Shown piece after piece: positions 21,806 to 29,528 of a stretch of 64,000 bases of DNA. The stretch's first letter is position 1, and the number at the start of each line of letters is the position of its first letter. The notes under the pieces are model-generated. The model saw only the letters and a list, made by a program, of their open reading frames with translations, was not told the origin of the DNA and ran no database searches. This stretch comes from Lysobacter gummosus (GTDB lineage Bacteria; Pseudomonadota; Gammaproteobacteria; Xanthomonadales; Xanthomonadaceae): the NCBI RefSeq assembly GCF_001442805.1, contig NZ_CP011131.1:1984001-2048000 (forward strand), given 5' to 3'. Both the position numbers and the translations under genes were made by a program.

Positions 21806-24010
21806 ATGCCTAAGCTTCGTCTGACATTCGCACTCTTTGCTTTCTTGCTGGCGACTGGCGCGGCAGCGAAGGGTGAAGCCGCCGAGTATCGTTGGCGAAA
21901 TGTCTCCATCGGCGGCGGTGGCTTCGTCACCGGCTTAGTGTTTCATCCCGCCGAGAAGGGATTGGCCTATGCGCGTACCGACGTGGGTGGTGCCTACCGT
22001 TGGGACGACAAGGCGCATAGCTGGAGGCCGTTGACCGACTGGCTGGGCGCGGAAGACACCAACCTGTTGGGGATAGAAAGCTTGGCGATCGATCCTTCCG
22101 ATCCCGAGCGTGTCTACCTGGCGGCGGGCACTTACTTGAACAAGTGGGTGGGCAACGGCGCGATCCTGCGTTCGCTCGACCGGGGTAAAAACTTCCAGCG
22201 CACCGATCTTCCGTTCAAGCTGGGCGGTAACGAAATGGGGCGTGGCAACGGCGAACGCCTGGCAGTCGACCCCAACGACGGCAGAGTGTTGTTTTTCGGT
22301 ACCCGCGCGTCGGGTCTGTGGCGCAGCCAGGACAGCGGTGCAAGCTGGTCGCAGTTGCAGTCGTTTCCTGCGGTCGCTCATTCGCCTTCGGCCAGCGTGC
22401 AGACTTCGTGGGCGGGCCCTCAGCCAGTGGGTATCGTGTTCGTCGTATTCGATCCCGCCAGCGGCCACAAGGGCGCACCGACGCCGAAGCTGTACGCCGG
22501 TGTTTCCACCCGCGAAATCAGCGTATACGAATCCAGCGATGGCGGTGCGAGCTGGCGGCCGGTGGCCAAACAGCCGGTGGGCCTGCGCCCGAACCATATG
22601 GTGCGTGCATCCAGTGGCGACTATTTCCTGAGCTACGGCGACGAACCCGGGCCCAACACCATGAACAACGGCGCGGTGTGGAAGTTCGCACCCGGGTCGG
22701 GCCAATGGACCGACATCACCCCAGCGCCGCAGTCCATCGATGCCGAAAACGACGGGTTCGGCTGGGGCGCGGTCGCGGTCGATCCACGCAATCCACAGGT
22801 GTTGCTGGCGACAACGTTCAACCGGTTCGTTCCACACGATGAGATCTACCGCAGTAGCGACGGCGGTCGGCATTGGCAGCCGCTGTTCCCGCGCTCCGAG
22901 TTCGACCACACCATCTCGCCGTGGACCGCGCATGCCAGTCCGCACTGGATGGCCGACATCGTGATCAATCCATTCGACAGCGACGAGGCGATGTTCGTCA
23001 CCGGCTACGGCATCTGGGCGTCGCGCAACCTGACCGCGTTCGACGAAAGCCAATCCAAAGTGAAGTGGTGGTTCAAGAACACTCATCTGGAAGAAACCGT
23101 GCCTCTGGATCTGGCCAGTCCACCGCAAGGCGCGCATCTGCTCAGCGCGGTCGGCGATATCGATGGCTTCCGTCACGACGATCTGGCGGCGTCGCCGTTG
23201 CAGTTCGCCGGTCCGCGCCTGACCAATGGCGAGAGCATCGCCTATGCCGGGCAGGCGCCGCAGATTGTGGTGCGCAGCGGTACCGTCCGTCATCGCAACA
23301 ACAACGAAGTGCGCGCGGCGTATTCGCTCGACGGGGGCAGCAACTGGAGCTCGTTCGCCAGCGAACCGCCGCAGGGCGAGGGCGCCGGACACATCGCCAT
23401 CGCCGCCGACGGCAAGCGCGTGATCTGGACGCCGTTGAAATCGGGCGCGTGGATTACCACCGATTTCGGTAAGCGCTGGCAGAAGGTCGAGGGCGTCCCA
23501 GATACGGCGGTGATTGAGGCCGATCAGGTCGACGAAGACATTTATTACGGATTCGACGGCATCACCGGCAAGCTGTACGTCAGCAATAACGGCGGCATGG
23601 AATTCCAGGAGTCCCAGAACGCGGTGGGCGAGTTCGACGACCGGTTTCGTCCCGAGGTGCATCCCGACCCGAAGCGCAGCGGCGTGGTCTATCTCACTGC
23701 CTCCTGGCGTGGCCTGTTGCGCTGGTCGGCGGACAAGCTGGAGAAGTTGCCTGGCGTGGAGAACGCGTATTCGCTGGGGCTAGGCAAGCCGAAGCAAGGC
23801 AGCGACACGCCGGCCCTGTATCTGTTCGGTCAGATCGCCGGCAAGACCGGCCTGTTCCGTTCCGACGACGATGGCCGCCGCTGGACGCGCATCGACGACG
23901 ATGCGCATCGCTACGGCAAGATCTACCGCGTCACCGGCGACCCGCGCTTGTACGGCCGAGTGTATTTCGCCACCGGCGGCAGGGGGGTCGTGTATGGCGA
24001 TCCGCGCTGA
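21806..24010 (+). CDS. GH74 endo-xyloglucanase, secreted
   Basis: GH74 enzymes hydrolyse the beta-1,4-glucan backbone of xyloglucan with inversion. The 734-residue product has a signal peptide (LTFALFAFLLATGAAAKGEA) and a double seven-bladed propeller with repeated Asp-box-like motifs (SLDRGKNF, SQDSGASW, SSDGGRHW, SDDDGRRW). The conserved ARTDVGGAYRW block contains the presumed catalytic base D59. The block MADIVINPFDSDEAMFVTGYG contains the presumed acid. Start 21806 is chosen because the signal peptide begins there. It is the first enzyme of the cluster, 184 bases after the receptor, and overlaps the next gene by 17 bases. It likely releases the oligosaccharides imported by the receptor. 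Confidence 0.93.
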   Translation: MPKLRLTFALFAFLLATGAAAKGEAAEYRWRNVSIGGGGFVTGLVFHPAEKGLAYARTDVGGAYRWDDKAHSWRPLTDWLGAEDTNLLGIESLAIDPSDPERVYLAAGTYLNKWVGNGAILRSLDRGKNFQRTDLPFKLGGNEMGRGNGERLAVDPNDGRVLFFGTRASGLWRSQDSGASWSQLQSFPAVAHSPSASVQTSWAGPQPVGIVFVVFDPASGHKGAPTPKLYAGVSTREISVYESSDGGASWRPVAKQPVGLRPNHMVRASSGDYFLSYGDEPGPNTMNNGAVWKFAPGSGQWTDITPAPQSIDAENDGFGWGAVAVDPRNPQVLLATTFNRFVPHDEIYRSSDGGRHWQPLFPRSEFDHTISPWTAHASPHWMADIVINPFDSDEAMFVTGYGIWASRNLTAFDESQSKVKWWFKNTHLEETVPLDLASPPQGAHLLSAVGDIDGFRHDDLAASPLQFAGPRLTNGESIAYAGQAPQIVVRSGTVRHRNNNEVRAAYSLDGGSNWSSFASEPPQGEGAGHIAIAADGKRVIWTPLKSGAWITTDFGKRWQKVEGVPDTAVIEADQVDEDIYYGFDGITGKLYVSNNGGMEFQESQNAVGEFDDRFRPEVHPDPKRSGVVYLTASWRGLLRWSADKLEKLPGVENAYSLGLGKPKQGSDTPALYLFGQIAGKTGLFRSDDDGRRWTRIDDDAHRYGKIYRVTGDPRLYGRVYFATGGRGVVYGDPR

Positions 24011-25874
24011 ATCCGCGGGCTCGTACGTGCTGCGCCGGCTCGCTGTTTCGTTGCTGGCGTGTTCGCCGTTGCTGGCCGCCGCGCAGGGCTACGCGCCACG
24101 TCCGCAGGAGCGCGTGAGTGATGCGCGGATTTCTACGCCCGATGCAGAGCCTGCCTCCGCACCGCTGACCAATTTGCCGGGCCGCAAACGGCGCAGCCTC
24201 AACGGCAAATGGCAGGCGCTGGTGGACGGCTACGCCGCGGGCATGGGTGATTGGAAAGCGGTCTGGAAAGACCGCACCGCGACAGGCAAGAGCCAGTTCT
24301 TCGAATACGGATTCGACGACAGCGTCACTCTGGACGTGCCGGGCGATTTCAATACGCAACGGCCGGAACTGACTTGGCTGGAAGGTTCGGTGTGGTATCG
24401 CAAGGCGTTCGAGCACGACGCCGCTGCCGCTGCGCGCGAAGAGCGGCGTTTGTTCGTTCACTTCGGCGCCGCGAATTACCGCGCCGACGTGTTTCTCAAC
24501 GGCGAGAAACTCGGCAGTCACGAAGGCGGGTTCACGCCATTCCAGTTCGAACTGACCGAACGGGTGAAGCCTGGTGAAAACCGACTGTTGGTACACGTCA
24601 ACAACGAACGCCGCAAGGACGGCATTCCGGCGCAGGGTTTCGACTGGTTCAACTACGGTGGATTGACCCGCGATGTGGCTCTGATCGAAACTCCGAAAAC
24701 CTACATTCAGGACTACTCCCTGCAACTGGCGCCGGATTCGTTGCGCCGCGTCGATGGCTGGGTGCAGTTGGCCGGCACCGCGCCGCGGCAACCCGTGCGC
24801 GTCCGCATTCGCGAACTGGGCGTGGACGTGCGCGCCCAGGCTGGCGCAGACGGTCGCGCGCCGTTGCATTTCGAGGCGTCGTTCGCATTGTGGTCGCCAG
24901 CGCAACCTAAGCTGTACCGCGTGGAAGTCTCCACGCCGGAAGAGTCGCTGCAGGAAGACATCGGTTTCCGCAGCATCGCCGTCCACGGCGACGAGCTCCT
25001 TCTCAACGGCAAGCCACTGTTTCTGCGCGGCGTCAATGTCCACGAAGAGATCGACGGCCGTCGCGCGCATTCCGAAGCCGATGCACAGCGAATGCTGGAG
25101 CAGGCAAAACAAATGGGCGCCAATTTCGTGCGCCTGGCGCATTACCCGTACAACGAACATCTGCTGCGCTTGGCCGATCGTCTGGGCCTGTTGTTGTGGG
25201 AGGAAATCCCGGTCTATCAGGGCATCGACTTCGCCGCCGCCGGCATGCAGGGCAAGCTCGAAGCCATGCTGGCGGAGATGATCGGCCGCGACCGCAATCG
25301 CGCGTCGGTCATCGTGTGGGGGATCGCCAACGAGACTACGCCCGGCCCTGCGCGCAACGCGGCGCTCACGGCGCTGGCGCAACAGGCGCGCCGACTGGAT
25401 CCGGCCCGGCTGATCAGCGCGGCGTTCTATGGCCCAGGCTTCCACGGTCGTGCGTTGACCGTCGCCGATCCGTTAATCGCGTCGCTGGATGTCGTTGGCA
25501 TCAACGAGTACTTCGGCTGGTACACGCCCTGGCCGGTCGAACCTGAGCAAGCCGAGTGGAAACCATTCGGCAAGCCGCTGCTGATCACCGAATTCGGCGC
25601 CGAGGCGCGCTACGGCCATCACGGCGCGAACGACGTGGCCAACGCCTGGAACGAGGAGTTCCAAGCTGAGTTCTATCGCAAACAGCTGCGTATGTTCGCG
25701 CGCATTCCGTTCCTGCGTGGCACGGCGCCCTGGGTGATGACGGATTTCCGTTCGCCGGTGCGAATGCATCCGCTGCAGTCCGGCTACAACCGCAAGGGGC
25801 TGTTGTCCGAGCGCGGTGAGCGCAAGCTGGCCTGGCAGGTGATCCACGACTATTACCTAGAGGTTGCACGGTGA
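23994..25874 (+). CDS. GH2 family glycoside hydrolase (beta-galactosidase-like)
   Basis: This 626-residue enzyme has a signal peptide (VLRRLAVSLLACSPLLAAAQ), an N-terminal jelly-roll sugar-binding domain, an immunoglobulin-like middle domain and a TIM barrel. The acid/base is E447 in VWGIANE and the nucleophile E533 in LLITEFGAE, both in standard GH2 context. It is shorter than LacZ and resembles beta-glucuronidase/beta-galactosidase-sized GH2 proteins. In this operon a role on galactosyl or arabinopyranosyl side chains is plausible, but the substrate cannot be read from motifs. The ATG at 23994, inside the GH74 end, has a good ribosome site (AGGGGGG); a GTG at 24027 is the alternative. The stop overlaps the next start by 4 bases. 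Confidence 0.88.
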   Translation: MAIRAESAGSYVLRRLAVSLLACSPLLAAAQGYAPRPQERVSDARISTPDAEPASAPLTNLPGRKRRSLNGKWQALVDGYAAGMGDWKAVWKDRTATGKSQFFEYGFDDSVTLDVPGDFNTQRPELTWLEGSVWYRKAFEHDAAAAAREERRLFVHFGAANYRADVFLNGEKLGSHEGGFTPFQFELTERVKPGENRLLVHVNNERRKDGIPAQGFDWFNYGGLTRDVALIETPKTYIQDYSLQLAPDSLRRVDGWVQLAGTAPRQPVRVRIRELGVDVRAQAGADGRAPLHFEASFALWSPAQPKLYRVEVSTPEESLQEDIGFRSIAVHGDELLLNGKPLFLRGVNVHEEIDGRRAHSEADAQRMLEQAKQMGANFVRLAHYPYNEHLLRLADRLGLLLWEEIPVYQGIDFAAAGMQGKLEAMLAEMIGRDRNRASVIVWGIANETTPGPARNAALTALAQQARRLDPARLISAAFYGPGFHGRALTVADPLIASLDVVGINEYFGWYTPWPVEPEQAEWKPFGKPLLITEFGAEARYGHHGANDVANAWNEEFQAEFYRKQLRMFARIPFLRGTAPWVMTDFRSPVRMHPLQSGYNRKGLLSERGERKLAWQVIHDYYLEVAR

Positions 25875-27805
25875 AACGCACGTTTTTTATCGTATTGGGA
25901 CTGTTGCTGACGGCAACGCAGCCTGCGCAGGCGAAGATCGTGCTGCCGCTGCTGTTTTCCGACGGCGCTGTGGTTCAGCGCGATCAGCCGTTACCGGTCT
26001 GGGGCTGGGCGACGCCGGGCGCGAAGATCGAAGTCGAGCTCGACGGCCGCAGCGCGGAAGCTACAGCTTCCGACGACGGCGCGTGGCGGCTCGAACTGCC
26101 CGCGCACGCGGCTGGCGGTCCTTATCTGTTGAAGGTCAGCGAGCACGCGGGCAACACCATCGTCGTGCGCGATCTCCTGGTCGGCGACGTGTGGCTGGCT
26201 TCAGGCCAGTCGAATATGGAATGGCCGGTCGCCCAGTCCAAGGATGCGGAGCGAGAAATCGCGGGCGCGGGCGACCAACGTATCCGCCATTTCAAGGTGC
26301 CCAAGTCGTGGTCGGGGCAGCAACAAGCGCGTTTGACCGGCGGTCGATGGCAAGCGGCTTCACCGCAGACGGCAGGTGCATTCTCGGCGGTCGGATATTT
26401 TTTCGCGCGCGAATTGCGGGCGAAGACGGGTGTCCCCATCGGCATCATCGACAGTACCTGGGGCGGCAGCAGCATCGAGGCCTGGACCGAGGCATCTGCG
26501 CAAGGGCTGGATGCGCAGGCGATCGCGCGGCAGGCGCGTGAGTTGCAAGCGCGCGATCAAAGCGCTGTGTCCGAGACCCTTGCGCGGCTGGCTCGATGGC
26601 CGCAGAAGGGCGTAGATACTTCGCGCTGGAGCCAGGCCGATTTCGACGATCACGATTGGAATCACGTTGCGGTGCCGGGCCTGTGGGAAAAGGGCGGCTA
26701 CAACGGCATGGATGGCGAAGCGTGGTATCGCGTCAGCTTCACCCTCAGCGATGCTGAGGCGAAGGCGGGGGTCGTGCTGGGCGTCGGGCGCATCGACGAT
26801 TCCGACACCACCTGGGTCAATGGCCAGCAAGTAGGCGAGACGCGCATGCAGTACAACCTGCCGCGCGAATACCCGGTGCCGCCGCAGGCGCTGCGCGCCG
26901 GCATCAATCAAGTCGCGGTGCGGGTGCAGGATTTCGGCGGCGGCGGTGGCATCCATGGCGAGGCTGGCGAAGTGTTCGTACAACCGCAAGGCGCGGCTAA
27001 GCGGCCCTTGGAGGGTTCGTGGAAATTCCGTCCGGCACAGGTATCGGTAGCGCTGATCGACGACAAGAACCAGCACCCCGCGCTGCTGTACAACCAGATG
27101 ATCCATCCGCTGCGGCCGTATCCGCTGCGCGGAGTGATCTGGTATCAGGGCGAATCCAATGCCTCCGTGACCGGCGCCTTACGGTACCGCGACCAGTTCG
27201 CCGCATTGATCGGGCAATGGCGCGGCGACTGGAAACAGCCGGCCTTGCCGTTCCTGTGGGTGCAACTGGCCAATTTCATTTCCGGTGCGGATGTTCCTGG
27301 CGAAAGTGCCGGCGCCGGCAGTCCATGGGCGCTGCTGCGCGAGTCGCAGTCGCGCGCGCTCGCTCTGCCGGCCACCGCGCAGGCGGTCGCCATCGATATC
27401 GGCAATCCCAACGACATTCATCCGCGCGACAAACAGGAAGTCGGCCGCCGCTTGGCGTTGGCCGCGCGCCATGTCGCCTACGGCGAATCGCTGGTTTATT
27501 CCGGGCCGGTTTACCGGACTGCCCGATTCAAGGGCCGTGAAGCGCGAGTGGAGTTCGCACCTTCCACCAGTGCATTGACCGTGCGCGGTGGCGGCGATGC
27601 GGCGCATGGCTTCGAACTGGCCGGCGCCGATCGCCGTTTCCATCCGGCCAGCGCTGTCGTCCAGGGCGACACCGTCGTCCTGACCAGCGCCGCAGTCGCG
27701 CAGCCGCAGGCTGTGCGTTACGCGTGGCGCGACAACCCAGAACAAGCCGATTTGATCAACCGCGACGGGCTGCCGGCATCGCCGTTCCGCAGCGACACGT
27801 GGTGA
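25871..27805 (+). CDS. SGNH-type acetylesterase, probable CE20 xyloglucan acetylesterase
   Basis: The 644-residue exported protein starts at GTG (GTGA overlap with the GH2 stop) and has the signal MKRTFFIVLGLLLTATQPAQA. The SGNH fold is split. The nucleophile S114 lies in GQSNMEWP, the oxyanion glycine in STWGGSSIEAW, an Asn-containing block in WYQGESN, and the catalytic His517 in NDIHPRDK. Between them, about residues 230-380, sits an inserted jelly-roll domain (RWSQADFDDHDWNHVAVPGL ... WVNGQQVG). This arrangement matches the CE20 family founded on the Xanthomonas citri xyloglucan-locus acetylesterase. Its role would be to remove O-acetyl groups from galactosyl residues so that GH35 and GH31 can act. 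General databases may label it sialate O-acetylesterase. Confidence 0.88.
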   Translation: MKRTFFIVLGLLLTATQPAQAKIVLPLLFSDGAVVQRDQPLPVWGWATPGAKIEVELDGRSAEATASDDGAWRLELPAHAAGGPYLLKVSEHAGNTIVVRDLLVGDVWLASGQSNMEWPVAQSKDAEREIAGAGDQRIRHFKVPKSWSGQQQARLTGGRWQAASPQTAGAFSAVGYFFARELRAKTGVPIGIIDSTWGGSSIEAWTEASAQGLDAQAIARQARELQARDQSAVSETLARLARWPQKGVDTSRWSQADFDDHDWNHVAVPGLWEKGGYNGMDGEAWYRVSFTLSDAEAKAGVVLGVGRIDDSDTTWVNGQQVGETRMQYNLPREYPVPPQALRAGINQVAVRVQDFGGGGGIHGEAGEVFVQPQGAAKRPLEGSWKFRPAQVSVALIDDKNQHPALLYNQMIHPLRPYPLRGVIWYQGESNASVTGALRYRDQFAALIGQWRGDWKQPALPFLWVQLANFISGADVPGESAGAGSPWALLRESQSRALALPATAQAVAIDIGNPNDIHPRDKQEVGRRLALAARHVAYGESLVYSGPVYRTARFKGREARVEFAPSTSALTVRGGGDAAHGFELAGADRRFHPASAVVQGDTVVLTSAAVAQPQAVRYAWRDNPEQADLINRDGLPASPFRSDTW

Positions 27806-27806
27806 C

Positions 27807-29528
27807 ATGGAAAACCCTACGATGATGACCCGAATTCCGAATCGCACTACTGCCATCGGCTTGTTGCGATCGGCGGCAGTGACGGCGGCGCTGGCGGTTC
27901 TGACCGCATGCAAGCCTGCATCCGATGCACCGCAGGCGACCGCGTCGGCCGACGGAAAAGTCGCGCCCAAGTCGGAGATGCGCCGCACCGAAACGCCGAT
28001 TCCGAAACTGGTGAGCAAAAACGGCCGCCACGCATTGCTGGTGGATGGCGAACCCTTTCTGCTGCTGGGCGCGCAGGTCAACAACTCCAGCAACTATCCC
28101 GCCGCCCTGGAAAAGGTGTGGCCCGCCATGGATGTGCTGAAGCCGAACACGGTGATGGTGCCGATCGCCTGGGAACAGATCGAACCGCAGGAAGGCATGT
28201 TCAATTTCGCTTTCCTCGACACTTTGTTGACGCAAGCGCGCCAACACGATGTACGGCTGGTGCTGTTGTGGTTCGCCACCTGGAAGAACAACGGCCCCAA
28301 CTACGCGCCGGCCTGGGTCAAGCTGGACAACAAACGTTTCCCACGCGTCATCACCGCTGACGGCAAGACGTTGAATTCACTGTCGCCGTTGGCTGCGCAA
28401 ACGCTGGAGGCCGATAAAAAGGCGTTCGTGCGATTGATGCGCCATCTCAAGCAAGCCGACCCGCAGCGCACCGTCATCATGGTGCAACCGCAGAACGAGC
28501 CCGGCACCTATGGCGCACCGAGGGATTTCTCGCCGCTGGCGCAGAAGGCGTTCGACGGCGCCGTGCCAGAAGCGTTGGTCAGGAAGATGGGCAAGCAGGG
28601 GGGCGACTGGAAGCGGGTATTCGGCGGCGACGCCGATGAGTTCTTCCACGCTTGGCATGTGGCGCATTACATCGATCAGGTCGCGGCCGCGGGCAAGGCC
28701 GAGTATCCGTTGCCCATGTACGTGAACGCGGCCTTGCGCGATCCGTTCACTCCGGGCCTGCCCGGTCAGTACGAGAGCGGCGGCCCCACCGACAACGTGC
28801 TCGATGTCTACAAGGCGGCCGCACCCAATATCGATCTGCTGGCGCCGGACATCTACATGCGCGAGTACGACAAGTACATCACCGTGCTGGATCGTTACTC
28901 GCGCTCCGACAACGCCTTGCTGGTGGCCGAAACCGGCAACGATGTTCCGTTCGCGCGTTATTTCTTTGCCGCGCTCGGCCGCCAAGCCATTGGCTGGTCG
29001 CCGTTCGGCATCGACTACACGCGTTATTCCAACTGGCCGCTTGGGGCGAAAGGCATGTCGCCCGAATCGCTGGAGCCGTTCGCGCTGAACTATCGCCTAG
29101 TGCGGCCGGCCGCGCGGCTGTTGGCCAAGCTCAGCTACGAAGGCAAGGTGCACGGCACGGCAGAGCAGGGTGGACAGCCGATACAAACCCTCAAGCTCAA
29201 CGAACGCTGGAATGCGGTGATTACCTACGGCGTGCCGCAGTTCTGGTTCCGGGGGGAAGCGCCCGGCAACCCGACGCCGATCGGCGCGGCATTGATCGCT
29301 GAAACTGGCGTTGATGAATTCCTGGTCACCGCTTACCACGCGCGCGTGAACATCGTCGCTGCCGATCCCGATGTCGCCGCGCGACAGATATACGACCGGG
29401 TCGAGGAAGGCACGTACGAAAACGATCAATGGAAATTCCAGCGAATCTGGAATGGCGACCAAACTGACTATGGTTTGAATTTCTCCAATGGCACCCAGTT
29501 GCTGAGAGTCAAGCTGGCGACATACTGA
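27807..29528 (+). CDS. GH35 beta-galactosidase with DUF5597 domain, lipoprotein
   Basis: The 573-residue protein carries a lipoprotein signal (AALAVLTACKP, lipobox LTAC), so it is probably anchored facing the periplasm. The TIM barrel contains acid/base E231 (VQPQNEPG) and nucleophile E375 (LLVAETGND). The C-terminal beta domain corresponds to DUF5597. GH35 enzymes of this type, such as Bgl35A of Cellvibrio japonicus, remove galactose from xyloglucan oligosaccharides, which fits the surrounding genes. The start ATG lies one base after the CE20 stop; an in-frame alternative is a few codons further in. The next gene overlaps its stop by one base. Confidence 0.9.
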   Translation: MENPTMMTRIPNRTTAIGLLRSAAVTAALAVLTACKPASDAPQATASADGKVAPKSEMRRTETPIPKLVSKNGRHALLVDGEPFLLLGAQVNNSSNYPAALEKVWPAMDVLKPNTVMVPIAWEQIEPQEGMFNFAFLDTLLTQARQHDVRLVLLWFATWKNNGPNYAPAWVKLDNKRFPRVITADGKTLNSLSPLAAQTLEADKKAFVRLMRHLKQADPQRTVIMVQPQNEPGTYGAPRDFSPLAQKAFDGAVPEALVRKMGKQGGDWKRVFGGDADEFFHAWHVAHYIDQVAAAGKAEYPLPMYVNAALRDPFTPGLPGQYESGGPTDNVLDVYKAAAPNIDLLAPDIYMREYDKYITVLDRYSRSDNALLVAETGNDVPFARYFFAALGRQAIGWSPFGIDYTRYSNWPLGAKGMSPESLEPFALNYRLVRPAARLLAKLSYEGKVHGTAEQGGQPIQTLKLNERWNAVITYGVPQFWFRGEAPGNPTPIGAALIAETGVDEFLVTAYHARVNIVAADPDVAARQIYDRVEEGTYENDQWKFQRIWNGDQTDYGLNFSNGTQLLRVKLATY

